From DASSUW01 sp963811895 (lineage in GTDB: Bacteria > Actinomycetota > Thermoleophilia > Solirubrobacterales > Solirubrobacteraceae): a DNA stretch of 64,000 nucleotides. The notes beneath the pieces are model-generated. The model saw nothing but the letters and a program-made list of their open reading frames with translations. It had not been told where the DNA came from and ran no database searches. The position numbers were made by a program, and so were the translations under genes. Every line of letters starts with the position of its first letter. The first letter of the stretch is position 1. Shown here piece after piece: positions 38,007-46,218 of this stretch. The stretch is from the NCBI GenBank assembly GCA_963811895.1, contig CAWETE010000005.1, positions 1 through 64,000 on the forward strand. Direction: 5' to 3'.

Positions 38007-38818
38007 TGGCGATTGAGCCCCAGTTCCGGACGATCGACGGCGTGAAGATCCGGTATGCCGACAGCGGCGGCTCGCGCGAGACGGTGGTGCTGCTGACAAG
38101 CCCCTGGCCGGAGAGCATCTACGCATTCGCGCGGATGTGGGCGACGCTTGCACAGCACGCCCGGCTGTTCGCGGTCGACCTGCCGGGGTTCGGTGGATCC
38201 GAACGCCGGGATGATCTTCTGTCGCCGAGGGCGATGGGCGGGTTTCTGGCCCGCCTCATCGTCGAGGCTGATCTGGGACGGCCCCACATCGTCGGGCCGG
38301 ACGTGGGAACGTCGGCCGCTCTGTTCGCGGCGGCGGCGCATCCCGAGCGGATCGCGAGCGTGATCGTGGGCACCGGCGGAGCTGCCGTCCCGATCGAGCT
38401 CGGCGAGCCCCTCCGGTCCTGGGTGCTCGATCCCGACCTCGACAAGTACCGCAGGATGGACCCGCGCGCGATCGTCGACGCGGCGGTCGACACGATCGCG
38501 GGCGGGATACCGGACGAGGTTCGTGCCGACTACGTCGCCAGCTACGAAGGCGACCGCTTCGTCGAATCGATGCGCTATGTCCGGAGGTATCCCGAGGAGC
38601 TACCAGAGCTTGCCGAGCTGCTGCCGCAGATCGCAACGCCGGTCACGCTCATCAACGGCCGCCACGACCGAGTGGTTCCGGTCACCAACGCCGAGTTCCT
38701 CGATGATCGCCTGCCCAACAGCCGCCTCATGATCATCGACGCCGGCCACTTCGTCTGGGAAGAGGCGCCGGCAGAGTACGCCACGATCATCCTCGACTCG
38801 ATCACGGCCCGCGGTTAG
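38006..38818 (+). CDS. Alpha/beta hydrolase with an Asp nucleophile motif
   Basis: A 270-residue intact protein. The nucleophile elbow reads IVGPDVGTSA, with Asp rather than Ser, as in haloalkane dehalogenases and epoxide hydrolases. VDLPGFGGSE, NGRHDRVVPV (acid) and IDAGHFVWEEAP (His) complete the set. The usual HGxP oxyanion motif is replaced by LLTSPWPESI. It ends the DyP/catalase operon; the substrate may be an epoxide or halide made by that pathway. Confidence 0.85.
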   Translation: MAIEPQFRTIDGVKIRYADSGGSRETVVLLTSPWPESIYAFARMWATLAQHARLFAVDLPGFGGSERRDDLLSPRAMGGFLARLIVEADLGRPHIVGPDVGTSAALFAAAAHPERIASVIVGTGGAAVPIELGEPLRSWVLDPDLDKYRRMDPRAIVDAAVDTIAGGIPDEVRADYVASYEGDRFVESMRYVRRYPEELPELAELLPQIATPVTLINGRHDRVVPVTNAEFLDDRLPNSRLMIIDAGHFVWEEAPAEYATIILDSITARG

Positions 38819-39014
38819 GTCACCAGGTCGAGTCGAAGGTGCCCGGGCGCAGCACCGGGGGGATCTCACGCACGGTCGGAAGGGAGAACTCGTGCGTGAC
38901 GGGGGCCGGGGGGCGGGGGGTGAGGGTGACGCTCATGGGAGAGATACTCCCGCCGGCCGCCGGTCGTCTCGGCCCCGCTGACCGGTGTCCTCGGGTATGG
39001 GTAGCCGGACACTG
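38811..39014. repeat. Duplicated intergenic module, copy B (left part)
   Basis: Matches 33581-33778 with scattered substitutions and a 1-nt length difference. It holds the intact tiny ORF on the minus strand and TAGCCGGACA (39002-39011) 27 nt before the second GAF kinase start, so here the module serves as that kinase's upstream region. Confidence 0.75.
38820..38936 (-). CDS. Tiny conserved ORF, copy B (intact, 38 residues)
   Basis: ATG 38936 to TGA 38820. The peptide begins MSVTLTPRPPAPVTHEFSLP, continues TVREIPPVLR and ends PGTFDSTW. It is Pro-rich with no Cys, Lys or hydrophobic helix. Copy A keeps the start, most residues and the stop position (one base lost). Copy C keeps only the upstream region and MSLSTLTPSLPT. 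No good ribosome site is seen (GGGAGAGATACTCC lies on the opposite strand). It may be a peptide gene, a leader peptide or a processed-peptide precursor. Confidence 0.5.
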   Translation of the reverse strand: MSVTLTPRPPAPVTHEFSLPTVREIPPVLRPGTFDSTW

Positions 39015-39037
39015 CAGCGCGGGGTCATACTCAGGCC

Positions 39038-40496
39038 ATGCCGGGCGCGGAGTACGAGCTGGGCCAGTTCTTCGATCTCGCGCGCGACCTGTTCTGCATC
39101 GCCGGCTTCGACGGCTACTTCAAGCTGGTGAACGCGTCGTTCGAGCGCGTGCTGGGCTACTCGCGCGAGGAGCTCATGTCGCGGCCGTTCTTGGAGTTCA
39201 CCCATCCCGATGACGTGGAGCGCGCTATCGAGGTGCTGTCGGTGCTGGCCACCGGCGAGGACGTCATCGGGTTCGAGACCCGCTTCGTCTGCGCCGACGG
39301 GTCGGTACGCCGGCTCGAGTGGAACACGCGCACGATGCCGCACCTCGGGGTCGTGTACGGCATCGCGAGGGACATCACCGAGCGCGCCGCGCTGACCGAG
39401 GAGCAGGCCGCCCTGCGGCGGGTGGCGACGCTGGTGGCACGCGAGTCGCCGCCCGACGAGCTGTTCGCGGCGGTCGCCGAGGAGCTGGGGCGGCTCCTGG
39501 GCGCCACGAGCACGACGTTGTACCGGTTCGAGGACGACGGGACCGGCACGCTCGTCGGCCGCTCGGGCGTGCTTCACGGCCAGGCCCCGCTCGGTGCGCG
39601 ATTTCCCATGGAAGGCAACAACATCGCCTCGCAGGTGTTCAGGACCGCGCGGCCCGTGCGCATCGACAACTACGCGGACGCGAGCGGCGCGATCGGGAGG
39701 ACGTTCAAGGCGCTGGGCGTCCGCGCCGGAGCCGGCGCGCCGATCATCGTGGACGGCAGGCTCTGGGGCGCGATGGGCGCCGCCGCAACCGAGCCGCTGC
39801 CGCCGGACGCGGAGTTCCGGATCGGGGAGTTCAGCGAGCTGGTCGCCACCGCGATCGCGAACATCGAAGCCCGTTCGGCGCTCACCGCGTCGCGCGCGCG
39901 GATCGTGGCTGCGGCCGACGACGAGCGGCGGCGAGTCGTGCGCGACCTGCACGACGGGGCGCAGCAGCGGCTCGTCCACACGGTGATCACGCTAAAGCTG
40001 GCGCAGCAGGCGCTCGAGCGCGACGCCGGTGGCGCGGACGAAGCTCGTCGGCGAGGCGCTCGAGCACGCGGAGCGAGCGACGCAGGAGCTTCGCGAGCTC
40101 GCCCACGGGATCCTGCCGGCGGCGCTGACGGCGGGCGGGCTGCGTGCGGGCTGCGGGGCGCTGGCGTCGCGGATGCCGGTGCCGGTGGAGGTCGAGATCC
40201 CCGCCGACCGCCTGCCCGCCCCGGTCGAGGCGACCGCGTACTTCGTCGTCGCCGAGGCGCTCACCAACGTCGCCAAGCACGCCAACGCCGCGAGCGCCGC
40301 CGTCTCTGCCCGCATCGAGGATGGAACGCTCCGGGTCGAGGTGCGCGACGACGGCGTCGGCGGTGCCCGCCCGGACGGGAGCGGCCTCCAAGGCCTCTGG
40401 GACCGGATCGCCTCGCTCGACGGGCGACTCCAGATCGAGAGCCCGCCCGACGGCGGGACCCTCGTCACGGCGGCCATCCCCATCCCGCGAGCTTGA
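39038..40496 (+). CDS. PAS-GAF sensor histidine kinase (one frame break)
   Basis: About 485 residues. A PAS domain (FFDLARDLFCIAGFDGYFKLVN, FLEFTHPDDVER, GIARDITER) is followed by a GAF domain (residues about 130-285). Then come the phospho-His helix DDERRRVVRDLHDGAQQRLVH and a HATPase domain (ELAHGILPAALT, EALTNVAKHAN, VRDDGVGGARPDGSGLQGLWDR). One base break near 40027 moves the C-terminal third to another frame. It is a paralogue of the 31.0 kb kinase with PAS replacing the membrane part. Cytosolic; no adjacent response regulator. Confidence 0.85.
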
Positions 40497-40531
40497 TCCT
40501 CCAGGCACGCGGGTCTAACGTCGTCGCCGAG

Positions 40532-43273
40532 ATGCTCCGCGGCCGTGACGACCAATGTCTGGCCATGAACCAGCTGCTCGACGGGATCCGCAGCGGCCGG
40601 AGCTTCACGCTCGTCATACGAGGGGAGCCCGGTGTCGGCAAGTCCGCCCTGCTGGACTACGTCGCCGAGCGGTCGTCAGACTGCCGAGTCGCCCGCGTCG
40701 CCGGCGTGGAGTCGGAGACGGCGCTCGCCTACGTCGGCCTGGCTCGGCTCTTCGCCGGGCACGTGCTCGAGCGCGCGGAGCAGCTGCCGGCGCCGCAGCG
40801 AGACGCGCTGCGGCGCGCCTTCGATCTGACGGACGGGCCGGCGCCGGCGAACTTCCTCGTCGGCCTGGCGGCGCTGAGCCTGCTCTCGTACGTCGCGGAC
40901 GAGCAACCGCTCGTTTGCGTGATCGACGACGTGCAGTGGCTCGATCCCGAGTCCCTGTCGGTCCTGTCGTTCGTTGCACGCCGCCTCGCCGCCGAGCCGA
41001 TCGGCATGGTGTTCGCCGTCCGCGAACCGAACGCGCCGCAGGAGCTCGACGGGCTGCCGGAGCTCATGCTCGAAGGGCTTCCCCCGTACGATGCGCGGCT
41101 GCTCCTGGACACGGTCCTGCCGGGAGGTCTCGACCAGCAGGTCCGAGACAGGATCGTCGCCGAGACTCGAGGCAACCCGCTGGCACTCCTGGAGATGCCG
41201 CGAGGACTCACTCCGGCGGAGCTCGCGGGCGGCTTCGGGGTGCCGGAGACTCGAGAGCTGTCGAGCCGGATCGAGGACAGCTTCCTTCGCCGCGTGCAGT
41301 CGCTCCCTCCCGAGACACGGCGGGTGCTTCTCGTCGCAGCTGCCGAAACCGCCGGCGACGCGGCGGTGATCGGCCGGGCGGCCGAGCGGCTGGAACTCGA
41401 TACGGCCGCACTGTCGCGCGCGCAGGATGAGGGTCTGATCGAGCTCGGTCCCGCCGTCCGGTTCCGTCATCCGCTGGTGCGGTCGGCGTCCTATCAGGCC
41501 GCGACTCCGGACGAGCGGCGGCAAGCCCATCAGGCACTCGCCGCCGCCACGGATCCGCAGCACGATCCCGACCGGAGGGCCTGGCATCGCGCGCGGGCGG
41601 CAGCCGGTCCCGACGAGAGCGCGGCCGGCGACCTCGAACGATCGGCCGCGCGGGCCCAGACCCGCGGCGGCGTGGCCGCTGCGGCGGCGTTCCTCGAGCG
41701 AGCGACGGAGTTGAGCGTCGAGCCGGCGCGCCGCGGCAGCCGCGCGCTGGCAGCGGCGCAGCTCAAGTTCGAGGCCGGCGCGCCGGACGCCGCCGAGCGC
41801 TTGCTGTCCGTCGCGAGGGCGTCTCCGCTCGACGAGCTCGAGCGCGCGCATGCGGAGCGGCTCGGCGCTCAGATCGCCTATGCCCGGACGCGCGGCAGTG
41901 ACACGCCGTCCCTGCTCAGCGCCGCTGCGAAGCGGCTCGAGCCGCTCGACCTCGAGCTGGCGCGCGAGACGCATCTGGAAGCGCTCTGGGCGGCGGTTCG
42001 CAGCGGTCGCTTCGCGAAGGTCGAGGGCGTCGTGGAGGCGGCTCAGGCCGCGACGCGTCCCGCCGGTCACGAGCCGGCGCGCGCGATCGACCTCCTGTTC
42101 GATGCGGTCCTCGCCCGCGTGACCGTTGGCTACGAGCCCGCGTTGCCGGCTGTGGCGGACGCCCTCGCCGCGTTTCGCGCGGAAGGGTTCCGTCGGGAGA
42201 ACATCGCCTGGTGCTGGCTCGCCTGCCAGCTCGCGATGGACGTCTGGGACGACCGCGCGTGTGAAGCGATCGCGAGCGGGTTGGCCCGGGTCGCACGCGA
42301 CCGTGGAGGCCTCGCCATCCTCCCCTTCGCGCTGAACTACTCCGCCGCCCATCAGCTCTTCCTCGGGGAGTTCGGCGTCACGGAGCAGCTGGTGAAGGAG
42401 GGGCAGGCGATCACCGCCGCGACCCGGAACATCCCGCTCGCCGACTTCTCCGTGCTGCTCGCCGCGTGGCGAGGCGACCGCGAGACGACCGCTGCGCTCG
42501 CAGCGGCGACGATCGAGGCCGGCACGCAGCGCGGCGAAGGATTCGCGGTCGAGGTCGCCGAGTGGGCCATGGCGGTGTTGCACAACGGCCTCGGCGAACA
42601 CGCCAAGGCGTTGGCTGCGGCGGAACGGGCCTACGAGCACGACGGACTCGGCTTCGGGGTCTGGGTGTTGCCCGAGCTCATCGAAGCGGCCGCACGCAGC
42701 GGCGACCGACCGGCGGCAGTGACCGCGTTCGAGCGGCTGGCCGAGCGGACGCGCACCAGTACGACGGAATGGGCACGCGGCGTCGAGGCGGCAGCACGCG
42801 CCCTGATCACAGACGGGCCCGAGGCAGAGGAGCACTACGTCGAGGCGATCGGCCGGCTCGCGGGATCCCGCGTCATCGTCCTGCACACCCGCGCGCAACT
42901 GACCTACGGCGAATGGCTGCGCGGCGAGAATCGGCCCGCCGACGCGCGCAGGCAGCTGAAGGCGGCGCACGCCGCGTTCGACGCCATGGGCGCACAGGGA
43001 TTCGCCCAGCGCGCGCGCCGCGAGCTGCTCGCCACGGGCGAAACGGCCCGGAAGCGCACGGACGACGCGCGCGACCCACTGACGCCTCAAGAGGCGCAGA
43101 TCGCGCGCCTGGCGCGCGAGGGCCTCACCAATCCCGAGATCGCCTCGCAGCTCTATCTGAGCCCCCGTACCGTCGAGTACCACCTCCGCAACGTGTGCTC
43201 GAAGCTCGGCATCAGCTCGCGTGAGCTTGCCGATGCGCCGTCGGCCGCAATCGCCGCGCCCGCAGCCGTCTAG
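40532..43273 (+). CDS. Large AAA-TPR-LuxR transcriptional regulator
   Basis: A 913-residue LAL-type regulator. The ATPase domain has VIRGEPGVGKSALLDYV (Walker A, about residue 33) and LVCVIDDVQWLD (Walker B). A long helical TPR-like middle follows. The C-terminal HTH is LTPQEAQIARLAREGLTNPEIASQLYLSPRTVEYHLRNVCSKLGISSRELA. ATG 40532 lies 36 nt after the kinase stop. A paralogue at 49.2 kb is similar along its whole length. The last residues (ELADAPSAAIAAPAAV) differ from the usual ELARAL end, and a late base change is possible. Its target genes are not known; nearby promoters with the 25-nt motif are candidates. Confidence 0.9.
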   Translation: MLRGRDDQCLAMNQLLDGIRSGRSFTLVIRGEPGVGKSALLDYVAERSSDCRVARVAGVESETALAYVGLARLFAGHVLERAEQLPAPQRDALRRAFDLTDGPAPANFLVGLAALSLLSYVADEQPLVCVIDDVQWLDPESLSVLSFVARRLAAEPIGMVFAVREPNAPQELDGLPELMLEGLPPYDARLLLDTVLPGGLDQQVRDRIVAETRGNPLALLEMPRGLTPAELAGGFGVPETRELSSRIEDSFLRRVQSLPPETRRVLLVAAAETAGDAAVIGRAAERLELDTAALSRAQDEGLIELGPAVRFRHPLVRSASYQAATPDERRQAHQALAAATDPQHDPDRRAWHRARAAAGPDESAAGDLERSAARAQTRGGVAAAAAFLERATELSVEPARRGSRALAAAQLKFEAGAPDAAERLLSVARASPLDELERAHAERLGAQIAYARTRGSDTPSLLSAAAKRLEPLDLELARETHLEALWAAVRSGRFAKVEGVVEAAQAATRPAGHEPARAIDLLFDAVLARVTVGYEPALPAVADALAAFRAEGFRRENIAWCWLACQLAMDVWDDRACEAIASGLARVARDRGGLAILPFALNYSAAHQLFLGEFGVTEQLVKEGQAITAATRNIPLADFSVLLAAWRGDRETTAALAAATIEAGTQRGEGFAVEVAEWAMAVLHNGLGEHAKALAAAERAYEHDGLGFGVWVLPELIEAAARSGDRPAAVTAFERLAERTRTSTTEWARGVEAAARALITDGPEAEEHYVEAIGRLAGSRVIVLHTRAQLTYGEWLRGENRPADARRQLKAAHAAFDAMGAQGFAQRARRELLATGETARKRTDDARDPLTPQEAQIARLAREGLTNPEIASQLYLSPRTVEYHLRNVCSKLGISSRELADAPSAAIAAPAAV

Positions 43274-43338
43274 GCACTATCGAGCGATAGGCACAACCGA
43301 TCGGCCGGGCGGCTCTCCGGGACCGATGCTCCGGCCCG

Positions 43339-43942
43339 ATGAACTCGCTCAAGGTGGCGGCCGCGGGCTTTGGAGTGGTCGTGACGTTCGCCAGCCCGTT
43401 CCCGGCGGTCCGGGTCGCCGTTCCGGACATGGGGGTGATCGGCCTGTCGTTCGTGCGGCTGGCCGTGTCGCCTTCGGCGAACGGCTCACCGTCGCCAAAT
43501 CGTCGGCGGCGGCGTCGCCATCGCCGGCGTGCTCGTCACGAAGCCGCTGCTGCGTACGAGGTCGGCCCTCGAGGTCGCCACCTATGCCATGGTCGCCGGT
43601 GCACTCATGACGCTCCCGCTCCTTCCCTGGGGCTGGCACGAAATGGTCACCGCCTCCGCGTCGGCCTGGACCTCGGCGCTCTACCTCGCGCTGGTGCCCT
43701 CAGGCGCTCGGCTTCGTGCTCTGGGCTACGCGGTCGCGAACCTGCCCACGGCGACCTCCACGACGCTGCTCTGTCTCGTGTCGGGCGTCGCCGTGGTGAT
43801 CGCGTTCATCTGGCTGGGCGAGATGCTCCGCGTCGGCGAGCTGCTGGGCGGCCTCGTCATGATCGCGGGTGTCCTGCTCATCGGCCAGGGCGATCGACTC
43901 AGGGGCGCGACCGTGCGCCGCCCGGCTCTCCAAGGACGATGA
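43339..43942 (+). pseudogene. EamA/DMT-family transporter remnant
   Basis: Begins MNSLKVAAAGFGVVVTFASPFPAVRVAVPDM, a normal DMT start. It then jumps out of frame to FGERLTVAKIVGGGVAIAGV and directly to LVTKPLLRTRSALEVATYAMVAGALMTLPLLPWGW. About 100 residues normally present between these parts (helices 2-5) are missing. A further break near 43705 precedes GYAVANLPTATSTTLLCLVSGVAVVIAF. Internal deletions plus frame breaks make this true decay rather than read error. The end overlaps the enoyl-CoA hydratase start (ATGA). Confidence 0.75.
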
Positions 43943-44754
43943 CGGTGTTCGAGACACTCACGGTGCGCGCGGACGGGCCGGTGCTGTTCGTGGAGATCGC
44001 GGCCCCGCCCATGAACCTCCTCGGGCCCGAGCTGGTCCGCGATCTGGTCTCGCTCATCCAGCGAGCCGAGGCCGACGACGCTGTCCGGGTGCTCGTGTTC
44101 AGGAGCGCCGAACCGGACTACTTCATCTCCCATGTGGACGTGACGCGGATCGAGAGTACCGGGCGGAGGCGGCGAAGCTGCCGGCGAGGCGTCGATCGCG
44201 CTCCTGTTTCGCCATCTGAGCGCGAGTCGCCTGGTGACCATCGCGCAGATCGAGGGTCGCGTGCGCGGCGCCGGCAGCGAGTTCGTGCTGGCGTGCGACA
44301 TGCGCTTCGCGGCGCGGAGTCGGCGATCTTCGGTCAGTTCGAGCCGGCGTTCGGCCTGCTCCCCGGCGGGGGCGCCGCCCAGCACCTCGTGCGCCTGATG
44401 GGCCGCGGCCGGGCGCTCGAGGTCATGCTGAGCGCGGAGGACTACGACGCGGAGCTGGCCGAACGGTACGGCTGGATCAACCGGGCGCTGCCCGCCGCCG
44501 AGCTCGGCGACTTCGTCAGCGTCGCTCGCGCAGCGGATCGCCGGATTCCCGGCCGCGGGCCACGCCGTGGTCAAGGACCGGGTCAACGCGATCGCGCTCG
44601 CACCGGCCGAGGAGTTCCGCCGCGACTCGGATCTCTTCGGCAACGGCGTGCGTGACCCCGAGGCGCAAGCGCGGATCCAGGCCGCGGTAAAGCGCGGCTT
44701 CCAGACCCCGGAGGGCGAGATGGCGCTGGCCGACGTGCTGGACGCCGACTGATT
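43939..44754 (+). CDS. Enoyl-CoA hydratase/isomerase-like protein, copy 1 (frameshifted)
   Basis: Close paralogue of the intact gene at 48.3-49.1 kb, mostly identical at nucleotide level. Against that copy it lacks one base near 44155, 44180 and 44318 and has one extra near 44519. Between these it reads IAAPPMNLLGPELVRDLVSLI, FISHVDVTRIE, GRVRGAGSEFVLACDMRFA, FGLLPGGGAAQHLVRLMGRGRALE and AERYGWINRALP. A crotonase fold; the GAGSEF oxyanion turn and LLPGGGA segment are typical. Either a decaying duplicate or poor sequence. Reaction not known. Confidence 0.75.
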
Positions 44755-44837
44755 AAAGAGGGGAGAGCTCGATGCTATGCAGCGGCCGGCCACCGCATGC
44801 GCTCCCCGAGCCGTTGACAAGGCGACAACGACTTCAC

Positions 44838-44870
44838 GCCTCGCAGGTGCTGGACTTGCACTTGCGAGGC
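44838..44870. repeat. Inverted repeat GCCTCGCA...TGCGAGGC
   Basis: Perfect 8-bp arms separated by 17 nt, about 85 nt after the hydratase stop. Could be a weak terminator or structured RNA element; no U-tract follows. Confidence 0.35.
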
Positions 44871-45112
44871 AGCCCTCTCGGGCCCTCGCCGCCCGGGGCC
44901 ACTGGCTCGGTTCCTCTCTCCTCCGCCGGCCCACCCGGCCTCGGGCGCCCCGCTTCCTTGCGCCCACGTGCTCCCGATGAGCACGTAGCAAGGGATTCAT
45001 GGGGCCGGGTTCAGCTGACGGTGCGACCGAGGCGACGTGCGCCGGTGGGAGCTGTGGAGCGCCCAAAGCTCGAAGGCGAACTGGTGACGATGGCCAGGTC
45101 GGGAGCGAGGGG

Positions 45113-45310
45113 GTGAGGGTCGACAGGCTCATGGCAGGAATACTCCCGCCGGCCGCCGGTCGTCTCGACCCCGCTGACCGGTGTACTGGTGTCGGGCTAG
45201 CCAGACACCGCCGACGACCCCGTCGATCGGCGAAGCCATCCGGCCGATCGGCAATTCGGATTGCCGCGATCGCGCCCGGCGGACAGATTTGGTCGAGCCA
45301 TGACCGCTAC
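45113..45310. repeat. Duplicated intergenic module, copy C (centre and right part)
   Basis: Matches the module from the tiny-ORF start codon to the plus-strand ATGACCGCTAC. Both symmetric sites are retained: TGTCGGGCTAGCCAGACA (45190-45207) and GGCAATTCGGATTGCC (45250-45265). On the minus side the ORF starts MSLSTLTPSLPT and then diverges. On the plus side the start-like ATG (45300) runs straight into the 3' end of the phosphoribosyltransferase gene, so the gene it once served is gone. Confidence 0.7.
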
Positions 45311-45317
45311 CGGCTGG

Positions 45318-46055
45318 TCATGCCGCCGCCGGGAGAAGCTTCCACCGCGGGTCGTCGTCGGTCCAGTGGTTCACGAGCGCGTCGACGCTCAGCTCGTGGA
45401 CGGCGGGGTCGAGGAGACCCTTGGCCGTAGCGAGGCTGAGGACCTCGAGGTAGGTGCTCACCGACTCGGTGGGGAGCGCGGCGGCCGTACTCGTGACCGT
45501 GTTCGCGACCTCGCGCATGTCGACGAGGACGAACACGCCCACCACTTCGGCGCCGGCACCGGCCAGGGCGGCGGTGAAGCGCTCGACCGCCGTGCCGCTC
45601 GAGACCGCGTCGTCCACCAGCAGCACCCGCCGGCCCTCGACGTCCGCGCCGCGGGTCTGCGGCTCGTCGATCTCGTGACCGCGGTAGCCCGGCTTGCGGA
45701 CGAAGGCGAACGGCAGCCCTGACGCCAGCGAGATCGCCGCCGCGAGCGGTACTCCGGCGGTCTCGGCTCCGACGACGACGTCGACATCGAGGTCCTCGGC
45801 GAAGTGCGCGCCTCTGGCTCCGAGATCCCGCAGCAGCTCCGGATCGGCGTAGGCGCTCTCCATCGAAAGCGGGTGGATCGGCGTGCGGTCGCCATCCCAG
45901 TGGGCGGCGCCGGGCCGCACGAGGCCGGGAGCGGTTGCCAGTCGCGCGGCGAGCTCGTCATCGCGGTCGCGCGACGGCGGCTCGAACAGCTGGATCTGAT
46001 CGAACGCCCTGAAGCCGGCGGCGGTGGGCAGGAGCTGGATCGAAGACGAGGGCAT
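45318..46055 (-). CDS. Phosphoribosyltransferase, orotate/adenine-type
   Basis: A 245-residue type I PRTase. The PRPP loop is RVLLVDDAVSSGTAVE, with VVVGAETAGVPLAAAISLASGLPFAFVRKPGY as the typical core before it. ATG 46055 is preferred over 46079 because AAGGAG lies 7 nt before it. It would couple a base to PRPP. A LOG-family nucleotide hydrolase is divergent, suggesting joint nucleotide salvage. Its promoter region carries the 25-nt motif shared with two other genes. Confidence 0.85.
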   Translation of the reverse strand: MPSSSIQLLPTAAGFRAFDQIQLFEPPSRDRDDELAARLATAPGLVRPGAAHWDGDRTPIHPLSMESAYADPELLRDLGARGAHFAEDLDVDVVVGAETAGVPLAAAISLASGLPFAFVRKPGYRGHEIDEPQTRGADVEGRRVLLVDDAVSSGTAVERFTAALAGAGAEVVGVFVLVDMREVANTVTSTAAALPTESVSTYLEVLSLATAKGLLDPAVHELSVDALVNHWTDDDPRWKLLPAAA

Positions 46056-46114
46056 GAGGTTCTCCTTCAGGCTTGGCATGGCGTGCCATCAACGTTGCTC
46101 CGATCGGCCGCTCA

Positions 46115-46139
46115 TCGCGCCCGGCAAAGCCCCTGGTCT
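46115..46139 (-). promoter_or_regulatory. 25-nt shared motif, site 1 (phosphoribosyltransferase)
   Basis: Plus-strand TCGCGCCCGGCAAAGCCCCTGGTCT, ending 60 nt before the start codon of the minus-strand gene. Matches sites at 48241 and 52715 at 19-22 of 25 positions pairwise, with invariant TCGCGCCCG and CCCTGGTCT ends. Confidence 0.6.
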
Positions 46140-46218
46140 GGGGTCCCTGGCCGGGTGACCTGGCCCCGGCGCCGAAGACAATTTGCTCCCGGAGTCGCGT
46201 CCTGATGGTGTTCGCCCT

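Larger units (their letters stand above)
44755..45317. other. Long intergenic region: contents
   Basis: About 560 nt. It contains an inverted repeat (GCCTCGCA 44838 / TGCGAGGC 44863, 17-nt loop), the minus-strand start of a third tiny ORF (ATG 45132) and module copy C. No good full-length gene is seen on either strand; an open minus frame continues into the hydratase gene but loses normal codon bias after about 13 codons. Confidence 0.5.

Noticed and set aside
44775..44984. 69-residue minus-strand frame in the long intergenic region
   Set aside because: No ribosome site, no family similarity, mixed codon bias, and it covers an inverted repeat.
44980..45060. Possible tRNA-like segment around GGGTTCAGCTG
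   Set aside because: No cloverleaf can be drawn with an acceptor and anticodon stem. I found no convincing tRNA or rRNA gene anywhere in the window.
33581..45310. Insertion sequence as explanation for the three similar intergenic copies
   Set aside because: No transposase, no terminal inverted repeats or target-site duplications at the copy ends; copies share different halves, which fits segmental duplication better.
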